Source: Roseiarcus sp963751165 (lineage in GTDB: Bacteria; Pseudomonadota; Alphaproteobacteria; Rhizobiales; Beijerinckiaceae). From it: a stretch of 64,000 nt of DNA. The notes below the pieces were generated by a model that saw only the letters and a list, made by a program, of their open reading frames with translations, searched no databases and was not told the DNA's origin. This document shows, one piece after another, positions 56,102-64,000 of the stretch. The stretch is from contig CAVVTP010000010.1 of the NCBI GenBank assembly GCA_963751165.1, positions 62,001 through 126,000 of the forward strand, written 5' to 3'. The first letter of the stretch is position 1; each line of letters starts with the position of its first letter. Both the position numbers and the translations under genes were made by a program.

Positions 56102-56697
56102 TTATCGCCGCGCCAGCGCCAGCCCTTCAGCCGCGCTGACCAGGACCACGCCAGTCGCGCGGTTGCGCAACCGGCCGAACCGGGCCACGAGCGGACGGGC
56201 GCGGCCAGCGAGCAATGCCCAGCCCTCCGTCGACGACGAGCGCTGTCGAGACGAAAGTCACGCTGTGGATCGCCATCTGCCTGCCGAGCGGGGTCGACGG
56301 ATCGAGGAACTGCGGAAAGAAAGCCGCGTAGAAGGCGAGCGTCGTCGGGTTTGTCAGCGAGACGAGGAAGCCGCGGCCCAAACCTTGCCGGGCGATACGG
56401 CGCGCACGCCATCGAGATTATTCGCCGGCTTGCGCCAGGCGCGGAACCCGAGCCGGACGAGATAGGCGACGCCGAGCGCCCGAACGCCTGCGCCAGCGCG
56501 CCGAGAAGCGCCGTGACTCCAAACGCCGCGACCGCCAGCTGGACGACCGTCGCCGCGCTCGTTCCGGCGACCGTGAATAGGCCGGCCCGCGCGCCGACGG
56601 CGAGGCTGTTCGCGACGATCAGCGCGACGTTCGGGCCAGGAATCAGCGTCAGGATTGTGGTCGCGCCGAGGAAGGCGCCGAACAGGGCAAGGGACAT
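56102..56697 (-). pseudogene. LysE/RhtB family amino-acid exporter, three frameshifts
   Basis: Starts MSLALFGAFLGATTILTLIP then GPNVALIVANSLAVGARAG. It continues in other frames as LGVAYLVRLGFRAWRKPANN, GRGFLVSLTNPTTLAFYAAF, FPQFLDPSTPLGRQMAIHSV and ends ATGVVLVSAAEGLALARR. Two shifts are missing bases and one is an extra base (near 56485, 56390 and 56240). This differs from the single-insertion pattern elsewhere in the window and makes a real pseudogene more likely. Confidence 0.65.
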
Positions 56698-56898
56698 TGG
56701 CCGGCTTGAAGTACTCAAGCGAGTATCGCCGCAAAGGCGGTTGAACGCCAGCAAAATGGCTGGCCTCAGGGTGACCGCTTCCGCCGCGCCGATAGCCACG
56801 GCCCACGGTCCTTGACCTCCGACCTTCAATCGGCGAGGTTTCGGCCGCTGACCCGTTGCCGCAGGGCATTGAAATTAAATCCATGGGAGGGGGGCGAA

Positions 56899-57246
56899 AT
56901 GCTTGGTCCGACCGCGATTGTGTTCGCAGCGGCCATGCTGTTCGCTCCGCCGTTTGCTGCGTCGCAAACGCCTATGACTCATGATTTGCATTCTTCAGCC
57001 GCGATTGACGGGGGCGACGATACCTTAGCCGATGACATCGACAAGGATTTCGATCCCTATGACGTCCTCGGCAGCCGTTCGGCAATGACGCTCGCGGTCA
57101 ACGGCCGGGTCGTGGCGACGGACGAAGAACCCGCCTCTGCGACCGTAAATGGGTGGAATTGGACGTTTCTGCTCCTCGGCTGCGCAGGGCTTGTCATGAC
57201 GAGCCTGCCGCGCCCTCGGGTCCGCCGCCCCGTATTCTCCTCCTGA
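56899..57246 (+). CDS. small exported protein with C-terminal membrane anchor
   Basis: A 115-aa protein. N-terminal signal (TAIVFAAAMLFAPPFAASQT), acidic middle (DGGDDTLADDIDKDFDPYDV), then a C-terminal hydrophobic segment followed by arginines (WNWTFLLLGCAGLVMTSLPR, PRVRRP). The signal + acidic + anchor + Arg arrangement is like short surface proteins processed by C-terminal sorting enzymes, but no PEP motif is present. Good GGAGGGGGG ribosome-binding site. No family known. Confidence 0.55.
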   Translation: MLGPTAIVFAAAMLFAPPFAASQTPMTHDLHSSAAIDGGDDTLADDIDKDFDPYDVLGSRSAMTLAVNGRVVATDEEPASATVNGWNWTFLLLGCAGLVMTSLPRPRVRRPVFSS

Positions 57247-57377
57247 CATCACGCGCGAGAGCAGAAGACTGGATCGTATCGGGAGGCGGGTGTTTCGGCC
57301 CTTGCAGGGCTCGGAATAGGAACGAACGCGGGGCCTTGACGTTCCCGACAGGCGCAGCGCTCGCCTCGGGATATCAC

Positions 57378-58613
57378 ATGGCGTCCATTCCTTTTGCCCT
57401 CGACGCGCTGAATTTCCTGTCGGCCGACGTCCGAAACCTGTTTGGTCCGTTCATCAACATCTATCTCGTCACCAGCCGGCACTGGACCCAGACCGACGTC
57501 GGGCTCATCACGACCGGAAGCGGCCTTCTTGGCATCGCGCTGCAGACGCCGATCGGCGCCGCCATCGACGTGACCCGAGCCAAGCGGGCGGTCATCGTCG
57601 CGACCATGGCGGCGATGACCGTCGCGGCCTTCATTATCTACGGATTGCCGACATTCTGGTGGATGGCGGTCGCGACCAGCGTCCTCTCGCTCGCCGGCGA
57701 CGCCTTCGTCCCGGCGGTTTCGGCGTTGACCCTCGGTCTTGTCCCGAGGACCGGGTTCGCGCGACGCCTCGGGCGCAACTCCGCCTGGAATCATGGCGGC
57801 AACATCGCGATCGCCCTCGTCGCCGGCGGCGTCGGCTATCTCTTCACCCAGCGGGTCGTCTTTCTCCTCGTGCCGCTGTTCGCGGCGCTGACCTCCGTGG
57901 CGGTTTTGGCGATACCGGCAGACGCCATTGATCATGACCGGGCGCGCGACCTCGGGAAGGACGATGACGACGGAGCCGCCGAGGGCTACTCGGTCCTGTT
58001 CCGTACCCGGCCGCTGATGATCTTCGCCGCCTGCGCGCTCTTGTGGACTTTCGCCAACGCGCCGCTGCTGCCGCTGGTCGGGCAGAAGCTCGCGTTTCAG
58101 TTTCCGCGAGAGGCGACGGCCATGCTGTCTTTCTGCATGGTCGCCGCCCAGGGCGTGATGACGCCAATCGCAATTTTCGTCGGCCGCAACGCCGACAGGC
58201 TGGGGCGCCGGCCGATCTTCCTCATCGCCTTCACTGTGCTGCCGATCCGTGCGGCGCTCTACATAGTTTCCAACAATGCCTTCTGGCTCCTGGGCGTGCA
58301 GCTTCTCGACGGCGTCGGCGCCGGCATCTATGAGGCCCTGACGCCGCTCGTGATCGCCGACATCATGCGCGGCACCGGGCGGTACAATCTCGCGCAGGGG
58401 GCTGTCGCGACCACCCAGGGCGTCGGCGCGGCGATCAGCGGTTTGGCGGCGGGCGTTGTGACAGACCATTTTGGCTATTCGGTCTCCTTCCTGTTTCTGG
58501 CATCCGCCGCTGCGGTCGCCTTGGCGCTCTTTCTCCTCCTCATGCCGGAGACGCGCGACGATCAGGGGTTCGCGCGTGAAGCCGGGACCCTCGAATTCCC
58601 GTCCGGCCAATGA
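57378..58613 (+). CDS. major facilitator superfamily transporter
   Basis: A 411-aa protein with twelve hydrophobic segments. Opens MASIPFALDALNFLSADVRN and shows GPFINIYLVTSRHWTQTDVG, an MFS loop 2-3 like GAAIDVTRAKRAVIV, and the second-half equivalent FVGRNADRLGRRPIFLIA. Substrate unknown. Overlaps the next transporter gene (ATGA), so the two are co-translated. Confidence 0.75.
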   Translation: MASIPFALDALNFLSADVRNLFGPFINIYLVTSRHWTQTDVGLITTGSGLLGIALQTPIGAAIDVTRAKRAVIVATMAAMTVAAFIIYGLPTFWWMAVATSVLSLAGDAFVPAVSALTLGLVPRTGFARRLGRNSAWNHGGNIAIALVAGGVGYLFTQRVVFLLVPLFAALTSVAVLAIPADAIDHDRARDLGKDDDDGAAEGYSVLFRTRPLMIFAACALLWTFANAPLLPLVGQKLAFQFPREATAMLSFCMVAAQGVMTPIAIFVGRNADRLGRRPIFLIAFTVLPIRAALYIVSNNAFWLLGVQLLDGVGAGIYEALTPLVIADIMRGTGRYNLAQGAVATTQGVGAAISGLAAGVVTDHFGYSVSFLFLASAAAVALALFLLLMPETRDDQGFAREAGTLEFPSGQ

Positions 58614-59833
58614 ACTCGACGAGCATCGCCGCTCTCGCCATCCTCGTCCTGACCTATGTCGGCGTCGCGGCCGGCGGCGTCCCAGGGCTTCGTCTCGATC
58701 GGGCGGGCATCGCCTTCCTCGGCGGCGCGGCGATGATCGCGCTCGGCCCCTTGAGCCTCGGCGAGGCCTTCCAGTCCGTCGACTTCAACACCATCGCGCT
58801 CCTGGTCGGCATGATGATCGTGGTCGCGCATCTGAAGGTCTCGGGCGCTTTCCGCGCGCTGGGCTCGCTGGCGATCGAGCATGCGCATGCGCCTTTTGTC
58901 CTCCTCGTCATGGTGACAATTCTTGCCGGCGTCCTCTCCGCCTTTCTGGTTAACGACGCGATCTGTCTCGTGATGACGCCGATCGTCATGCAGGTCGTTC
59001 GCGCGCTCGGGCGGAACCCAGCGCCCTATCTGGTCGCAACCGCGACCGCCTCCAACTGCGGCAGCGTGGCGACGATCACGGGCAATCCTCAGAACATGGT
59101 GATCGGGGCGACGTCGAAGATTCCCTATCCGGCCTTCGCGGCGACGCTGGCGCCGGTCGCCGCTGTCGGCCTCGTCGCGGTCGTCGTGGTCGTCTTTCTC
59201 GCGTTTCGCCGCGAATTCACAACGGCGAGAACGATCAGCCCGCATCTGAAGCCCGGCCGCATGCACGGCGGGCAGGTCGTGAAGGCGAGCGTCGTCTGCG
59301 CCGGCCTCGCGATCGCCTTCTTCGCCGGAGTCCCGCCGGCCGAAGCGGCCCTGGTGGGCGGAGCGATCCTCCTCTTCACGCGCCAGCTCAAGCCGATGCG
59401 GATCTATCGGGAGATCGACGGGCCGCTGCTTCTTCTGTTCGCCGGTCTCTTCATCGTCGTCGCCGGGGCGGAGCGCGCGCTCCTGACGCCCGACCGCATC
59501 GCCATGGCGAGGAGCTTCGGCCTCGACGTTCCATGGCGACTGTCGGTCTTCACCGCGGTTCTCTCGAACATCGTCAGCAACGTGCCGGCGGTCCTGATCC
59601 TCCGGCCCTTCATCCCGAGCTTCCCCGATCCCGAGCGCGCCTGGCTCGTCGTCGCGATGGCGTCGACGCTCGCAGGCAACCTCACCCTCATTGGCTCTGT
59701 CGCAAATCTGATCGTTGCCGAACGCGCTCGGGCCGAAGGGGCTCCGATCAGCTTCTGGACCTATTTCAAGGTCGGCCTGCCATTGACGCTGCTGACCATA
59801 GCGGCGGGCACGGCGTGGCTGACATGGCGCTGA
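58610..59833 (+). CDS. ion transporter superfamily permease (ArsB/NhaD/SLC13-like)
   Basis: A 407-aa membrane protein with about eleven segments. LRLDRAGIAFLGGAAMIALG, SAFLVNDAICLVMTPIVMQV and TASNCGSVATITGNPQNMVI (the conserved TGNPQN hairpin), repeated in the second half as LSNIVSNVPAVLILRP and TLAGNLTLIGSVANLIV. The inverted repeat topology fits anion or Na+/H+ antiporter families; the ion cannot be named. No ars genes nearby. Confidence 0.75.
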   Translation: MNSTSIAALAILVLTYVGVAAGGVPGLRLDRAGIAFLGGAAMIALGPLSLGEAFQSVDFNTIALLVGMMIVVAHLKVSGAFRALGSLAIEHAHAPFVLLVMVTILAGVLSAFLVNDAICLVMTPIVMQVVRALGRNPAPYLVATATASNCGSVATITGNPQNMVIGATSKIPYPAFAATLAPVAAVGLVAVVVVVFLAFRREFTTARTISPHLKPGRMHGGQVVKASVVCAGLAIAFFAGVPPAEAALVGGAILLFTRQLKPMRIYREIDGPLLLLFAGLFIVVAGAERALLTPDRIAMARSFGLDVPWRLSVFTAVLSNIVSNVPAVLILRPFIPSFPDPERAWLVVAMASTLAGNLTLIGSVANLIVAERARAEGAPISFWTYFKVGLPLTLLTIAAGTAWLTWR

Positions 59834-59875
59834 GATTTTAAGCTGAAAGCCGCGGCCCCGCCTTCGGGCGGCGGT

Positions 59876-60544
59876 CTACCGATGCGCGTTGTTCGGCGAG
59901 CCGCCGAGTTCCAGCGGCGCATTGTCTTGCGCCGCGGGAAGCGGGGCCGAGACGACCGCCGGGGCCTTGGGCGTGACCCGCTTCTTGGGCTGCGGAGGCG
60001 GCGGGCTCACTTCCGGCGATTGCAGCTGGTCGGGTTGAGCCGTCGCGTCGGGATTGTCCGTGTCCGGCGTCGAGGCCTCGACCTGCGGCGTATCGTGAAT
60101 CACCGTCGTTCCGCCTTTGCAGCCGATCAGCCAGACGTCGTAGATCGGATGCTCGACCCCGTGCAGGCCGGGGCTGCCGGCGAACATCCAGCCGGAAAAG
60201 ATGCGCTTTTCCTGCTTGTTCTCGTCGATCTCATCGACTTGGGTGAAGGCGTCCGTCTGGGGCTGCTCGGTCAGTGGACGCGAGTAGCAGACCCTCGGCG
60301 TGACCTGCAGGGTGCCGAACTGGACCGTCTCGTTGATCGCCACCTCGAAGGTGATGATTCGCCCTGTGATCTTGTCGAGGCCGTTGAACACCGCCGTCGG
60401 GTTGCTGATCTTGTCCGCCCTCGCCGACCCGGCGGCGAGGCCGAGCGCGCCGGCGATCAGAGCGCAGGAAAGCTTCGCCCCCCGGGTCGCACGCGCGGCA
60501 AACGTGCCCTTTCCGGGCGCGACCGAGGTGTTTAGAAAACGCAT
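59876..60544 (-). CDS. exported DUF2155 protein
   Basis: A 222-aa protein: signal peptide (LSCALIAGALGLAAGSARAD), then the DUF2155 core AVFNGLDKITGRIITFEVAI, TLQVTPRVCYSRPLTEQPQT and FSGWMFAGSPGLHGVEHPIY followed by DVWLIGC, and a proline/alanine-rich C-terminal tail. Typical alphaproteobacterial neighbour of the NDUFA12 gene, as here. Function unknown; periplasmic. Confidence 0.85.
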   Translation of the reverse strand: MRFLNTSVAPGKGTFAARATRGAKLSCALIAGALGLAAGSARADKISNPTAVFNGLDKITGRIITFEVAINETVQFGTLQVTPRVCYSRPLTEQPQTDAFTQVDEIDENKQEKRIFSGWMFAGSPGLHGVEHPIYDVWLIGCKGGTTVIHDTPQVEASTPDTDNPDATAQPDQLQSPEVSPPPPQPKKRVTPKAPAVVSAPLPAAQDNAPLELGGSPNNAHR

Positions 60545-60584
60545 GCGGGTCGATCTGCCGGTGAAGCGCGGCTAAATGAAGGCG

Positions 60585-60998
60585 TCAGGGGCCGGGGCTC
60601 CAGGCCTCGTAGTCGCCCCCAGTCGCCTGCCGGTGGGGGCGCGGCAGGAGAATCGACCCCTTCGGCCGGATCGCCGCCGGCGTCCCGGTCGTATTTGGGA
60701 TATGGGGCAGCTCCCAGGAGTATGGCGTATAGGTCTCTTCGGTCGGCGGCGTGTCGACCGTGTGGTGCAGCCAGCCGTTCCAGCCGGGAGGCGTCATCGA
60801 GGCCTCGGAAATCCCGTTGTAGATGACCCAGCGCCGCTCGAAGCCGAGCGCCGGATCGATCTTGCCCCCGCGCGTCCGATAATAGGCGTTGCCGAACTCG
60901 TCATGGCCGACCAGCTCGCCCTTGAGACGGGTATAGAACAGGGTGTTGACGGTCGCTCCGTTCCACCATGTGAAGAACCGCAGAAGAAACTCTTTCAT
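60585..60998 (-). CDS. NADH:ubiquinone oxidoreductase subunit NDUFA12
   Basis: A 137-aa accessory subunit of complex I shared by alphaproteobacteria and mitochondria: FFTWWNGATVNTLFYTRLKG, VGHDEFGNAYYRTRGGKID, RRWVIYNGISEASMTPPGWN and GWLHHTVDTPP. Start at 60998 (MKEFLLRFF). The stop lies 40 nt before the DUF2155 start, same strand. Confidence 0.92.
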   Translation of the reverse strand: MKEFLLRFFTWWNGATVNTLFYTRLKGELVGHDEFGNAYYRTRGGKIDPALGFERRWVIYNGISEASMTPPGWNGWLHHTVDTPPTEETYTPYSWELPHIPNTTGTPAAIRPKGSILLPRPHRQATGGDYEAWSPGP

Positions 60999-61179
60999 TT
61001 GTCGAGGGCCGCTGTCGTTTCGAGCCCGCGCCTGCAGGCGCCCGGACTTATGGCGGCGCCGGCCGCGCCTGTCCAGTCGAACTTTGCGGGATCGCGTCGC
61101 GCCGCCTCTTGCGCGCCCCGCCGACTCGGACGATGCTGTCAATGGGACTCAGCGTTAACGTTGCATTATACATGGTTGT

Positions 61180-61195
61180 CCACAATATGTTGTAT
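61180..61195. promoter_or_regulatory. NrdR-box-like site
   Basis: The core CAATATGTTGT within 61183-61193 fits the NrdR consensus CwAtATaTwGt at 10 of 11 positions. NrdR represses ribonucleotide reductase genes, and nrdJ follows on the plus strand. A second box, usual for NrdR sites, was not found at the expected distance. Confidence 0.45.
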
Positions 61196-61221
61196 TGCAG
61201 GCAGAGACTCGTCCCTAGCTA

Positions 61222-61250
61222 TTGACGGGTTCGTCACAAAGTCGTAGTGT
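61222..61250 (+). promoter_or_regulatory. candidate nrdJ promoter
   Basis: TTGACG (61222-61227), 17-nt spacer, TAGTGT (61245-61250). Good -35, weak -10. It lies 26 bp downstream of the NrdR-like site and gives a leader of more than 200 nt. Confidence 0.4.
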
Positions 61251-61473
61251 TCGAGTTCGTTCGGCAATCGCGGGTGCGAGCCTGCGCGAGGTGCGGTTTT
61301 CGGGTCCATCGGCCGGGAGCTAAGCCCCGCCGAACACGTCAGACGGATTTTCAGGCAGGGCGTATCGGGGCGGCAGGGGCGCGGGAATGGCGCGCTCATG
61401 CGCTTGGTTGCGGGCGCGTTCCAGAGCGATGCGGGTCGCGGGCGGCTCGCCACGAACAAAGAGGGCGAGAACA

Positions 61474-64000
61474 ATGAGAATCGAGCGGCATTACACTCAG
61501 TCCGGCGCCTCGCCCTACGAGCGGATCGCCTTCGCCACGACGAAAAGCGAGATCCGCAACCCGGACGGCTCGGTCGTCTTCACGCTCGACAACATCGAGG
61601 TTCCGTCCGCCTGGAGCCAGGTCGCGGCCGACGTGCTGGCGCAGAAATATTTCCGCAAGGCGGGCGTCCCGTCGCGCCTGAAGCGCGTCGAGGAGAACGG
61701 CGCGCCGTCGTTCCTGTGGAGGTCGGTCGCCGACGAGGAGGCGCTCGAACATCTTCCCAAGGCTGATCGTTATGGCTCTGAAATCTCGGCGAAACAGGTG
61801 TTCGACCGGCTCGCCGGCGCCTGGGCCTACTGGGGCTGGAAGGCCGGCTATTTCGACGGGGAGGAGGACGCGCGCGCCTATTACGACGAGATGCGCTTCA
61901 TGCTCGCTCGCCAGATCGCGGCGCCGAATTCGCCGCAATGGTTCAACACCGGACTCCATTGGGCCTATGGCGTCGACGGGCCGAGCCAGGGCCATTATTA
62001 CGTCGACTTCGAGACCGGCAAGCTCGTCAAGTCGAAGTCGGCCTACGAGCATCCCCAGCCGCACGCCTGCTTCATCCAGTCGGTCGCCGACGACCTCGTC
62101 AACGATGGCGGCATCATGGACCTCTGGGTGCGGGAAGCGCGCCTGTTCAAATACGGGTCCGGCACCGGCTCCAATTTCTCCGCCCTGCGCGGCGAGAACG
62201 AGAAGCTTTCGGGCGGCGGGCGCTCCTCCGGCCTCATGTCGTTCCTCAAGATCGGCGACCGGGCGGCGGGCGCGATCAAATCGGGCGGCACCACCCGCCG
62301 GGCGGCGAAAATGGTCGTCGTCGACGTCGATCACCCCGACATCGAGGCCTATATCGGCTGGAAGGTGAAGGAGGAGCAGAAGGTCGCCGCGCTCGCCGCC
62401 GGCTCGAAGCTCGTCAAGCGCCACCTGAAGGCGATCCTCAAGGCCTGCGTCAATTGCGAAGGCTCGGGCGACGACTGTTTCAACGTCGAGAAGAACCCCG
62501 CGCTCAAGCGCGAGGTGAAGGCGGCGCGGAAGAACGACGTGCCGGACGGCATCATCGGCCGGATCATCCAATACGCGAAGCAGGGCTATACCACTCTCGA
62601 GTACGACACCTACGACACCGACTGGGAGTCGGAGGCCTATCTCACCGTCTCGGGCCAGAATTCGAACAATTCGGTGCGCGTCACCGACGCCTTTTTGCAT
62701 GCGGTCGAGTCCGACGGCGACTGGACGCTGACCCGGCGGCTCGACGGCAGGCCGGCGAAGACCCTGAAGGCGCGGGACTTGTGGGAGAAGATCGGCTACG
62801 CCGCCTGGGCCTCGGCCGATCCCGGCGTCCAGTACCACACGACCATCAACGACTGGCACACCTGCCCGGAATCGGGGCCGATCCGCGCCTCGAACCCCTG
62901 CTCGGAATACATGTTCCTCGACGACACGGCGTGCAATCTGGCGTCGCTGAACCTGCTGCAGTTTCTCAACCCCGAGACCAAAGCCTTTGACAACATTGCC
63001 TACGAGCACGCGGTAAGGCTCTGGACGCTGACGCTCGAAATCTCGGTCGCGATGGCGCAGTTCCCCTCGAAGGAGATCGCGCGCCTCTCCTACGACTTCC
63101 GCACGCTCGGCCTCGGCTACGCCAACATCGGCGGCCTCTTGATGTCCTGCGGCATCCCTTACGACAGCGACGAGGGGCGAGCGATCTGCGGCGCGCTCTC
63201 CGCCGTGCTCACCGGCCGCGCCTATGCGACCTCGGCCGAGATCGCCGGCAAGAGCGGCGCCTTTCCCGGCTACAAGCCGAATGCGGACGCCATGCTGCGC
63301 GTCATCCGCAACCACAAGCGCGCCGCCGACGGCGAGGTTTCCGGCTACGAGAGCCTGTCGGTCGCGCCGACCCCGCTCGACCACGCCTCCGTCGCCCAGG
63401 CCGGCCCCGCCTTCGCCCATTTGAGCGAAGCGGCGCGGGGCGCCTGGAGCGCCGCTCTGGCGCTCGGCGAGAAGCATGGGTTTCGCAACGCGCAGGTCTC
63501 CGTCGTCGCCCCGACCGGCACCATCGGCCTCGTCATGGACTGCGATACGACTGGCATCGAGCCCGACTTCGCCCTGGTCAAATTCAAGAAGCTCGCCGGC
63601 GGCGGCTATTTCAAGATCATCAATCAGGCCGTGCCGAGCGCGCTGCGGGCGTTGGGCTATGGCGAGAAGGCGATCGACGACATCGTCGCCTACGCCGTCG
63701 GCCGGGCGACCCTCGCCCATGCGCCGGGCATCAACCATTCGTCGTTGCGCGCCAAGGGCTTGCCCGAGGCTTCGATCGACAAGGTCGAGGCGGCCTTGCG
63801 CGGCGCCTTCGACATCCGCTTCGTCTTCAACAAGCACACGCTCGGGGCCGAGACGCTCAGCGGCGCGCTGAAGATTTCTGCCGAACGCTATGAGACGCCG
63901 GGCTTCGACCTTCTGTCGGCGCTCGGCTTCAGCAAGGTCGAGATCGAGGCGGCCAATATTTTCGCCTGCGGCGCCATGACTTTGGAAGGCGCTCCTCATC
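61474..64000 (+). CDS. nrdJ: vitamin B12-dependent ribonucleotide reductase (partial, 3' end outside window)
   Basis: 842 codons are present of an enzyme usually about 1200 aa; no stop before the window ends. It reduces ribonucleotides with adenosylcobalamin. MRIERHYTQSGASPYERIAF, then SPQWFNTGLHWAYG, HPQPHACFIQSVADDLVNDG, KYGSGTGSNFSALRGENEKL, the active-site segment IRASNPCSEYMFLDDTACNL then ASLNL, and VVAPTGTIGLVMDCDTTGIE. ATG 61474 follows GAGGGCGAGAAC. Divergent from NDUFA12. Confidence 0.95.
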   Translation, partial: MRIERHYTQSGASPYERIAFATTKSEIRNPDGSVVFTLDNIEVPSAWSQVAADVLAQKYFRKAGVPSRLKRVEENGAPSFLWRSVADEEALEHLPKADRYGSEISAKQVFDRLAGAWAYWGWKAGYFDGEEDARAYYDEMRFMLARQIAAPNSPQWFNTGLHWAYGVDGPSQGHYYVDFETGKLVKSKSAYEHPQPHACFIQSVADDLVNDGGIMDLWVREARLFKYGSGTGSNFSALRGENEKLSGGGRSSGLMSFLKIGDRAAGAIKSGGTTRRAAKMVVVDVDHPDIEAYIGWKVKEEQKVAALAAGSKLVKRHLKAILKACVNCEGSGDDCFNVEKNPALKREVKAARKNDVPDGIIGRIIQYAKQGYTTLEYDTYDTDWESEAYLTVSGQNSNNSVRVTDAFLHAVESDGDWTLTRRLDGRPAKTLKARDLWEKIGYAAWASADPGVQYHTTINDWHTCPESGPIRASNPCSEYMFLDDTACNLASLNLLQFLNPETKAFDNIAYEHAVRLWTLTLEISVAMAQFPSKEIARLSYDFRTLGLGYANIGGLLMSCGIPYDSDEGRAICGALSAVLTGRAYATSAEIAGKSGAFPGYKPNADAMLRVIRNHKRAADGEVSGYESLSVAPTPLDHASVAQAGPAFAHLSEAARGAWSAALALGEKHGFRNAQVSVVAPTGTIGLVMDCDTTGIEPDFALVKFKKLAGGGYFKIINQAVPSALRALGYGEKAIDDIVAYAVGRATLAHAPGINHSSLRAKGLPEASIDKVEAALRGAFDIRFVFNKHTLGAETLSGALKISAERYETPGFDLLSALGFSKVEIEAANIFACGAMTLEGAPH

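Larger units (their letters stand above)
60999..61473. other. divergent control region between NDUFA12 and nrdJ
   Basis: No gene. Holds the NrdR-like box and promoter described separately. A GC-rich leader from about 61260 to 61473 may fold, but no known riboswitch motif was recognised. Confidence 0.4.

Noticed and set aside
57249..58610. Long minus-strand frame opposite the MFS transporter
   Set aside because: Translation is a charge-rich antisense of membrane segments; the plus strand shows clear transporter topology and overlaps the next gene by ATGA.
61260..61473. Cobalamin riboswitch before nrdJ
   Set aside because: I could not find the B12-box core or the conserved AGTCAGNANACCTGCC-like end. 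It remains only a suggestion to scan.
61396..63999. An 867-codon open frame on the minus strand opposite nrdJ
   Set aside because: It is the antisense shadow of nrdJ: the plus strand has unmistakable B12-dependent reductase motifs, while the minus-strand translation is low-complexity and matches nothing. High GC makes such long shadows common.

Overview
The window reads as the chromosome of a GC-rich alphaproteobacterium, most likely of the order Hyphomicrobiales (Rhizobiales). The evidence is the gene order of the ribosomal-protein cluster running into secY and adk, an LdtR-type MarR regulator next to a YkuD L,D-transpeptidase, an NDUFA12 + DUF2155 pair, a B12-dependent ribonucleotide reductase, an S14 without zinc ligands, and REP-like palindromes typical of that order. 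The genus cannot be fixed from this sequence.

Layout. 1-733 (minus): a tandem array of six ~140-bp units, each encoding a 38-residue peptide with a Sec-type signal and a tiny mature end carrying two cysteines. 932-2437: two decayed LuxR-type regulators. 2724-4260: a frameshifted IS1182-type insertion sequence. 4272-11704: a carbohydrate island on the minus strand (ABC binding protein, two permeases, LacI repressor, GH127 beta-L-arabinofuranosidase), bracketed by two 352-bp direct repeats. The right repeat is the native promoter and leader of rpsL. 11716-29423 (plus): rpsL-rpsG-fusA-tuf, then the S10-spc-type cluster from rpsJ to rplO, secY, adk, an acyl-CoA hydrolase and a small membrane protein. 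29692-33918: ldtR, an L,D-transpeptidase, two small genes and gltX. 34396-46112: accessory genes (TIM-barrel protein, VOC and SRPBCC proteins, AraC regulator, a vapBC remnant, two paralogous small proteins flanking an MDR reductase, a Baeyer-Villiger-type monooxygenase, ComEC, cytochrome c, an unknown protein). 46426-61000: SnoaL-like protein, rpmG, glutamate dehydrogenase + acetyltransferase, phosphodiester glycosidase, FAD oxidase-rlmD-tlyA, an adenylate cyclase, transporters, DUF2155 and NDUFA12. 61474-end: nrdJ, cut by the window edge.

How genes work together. The str/S10/spc block supplies ribosome, elongation factors, SecY and adenylate kinase in one plus-strand run with very small gaps or 1-8 nt overlaps. 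The sugar island forms a self-contained operon with stop/start overlaps and a palindromic operator placed just after its promoter. It lacks an ABC ATPase, so it must borrow one. LdtR and the L,D-transpeptidase form a peptidoglycan-remodelling pair.

Caution on sequence quality. Several genes are broken by a single extra base in or next to a short homopolymer. One of them is rpsE, which is essential, so at least some of these shifts are probably sequence errors. Frameshifted genes are reported as such. Only those with additional damage (IS transposase, vapC, lysE, the second luxR) are likely to be real pseudogenes.

Most interesting items: the dicysteine peptide array at 1-733, and the duplication of the rpsL promoter/leader around the arabinofuranosidase island.
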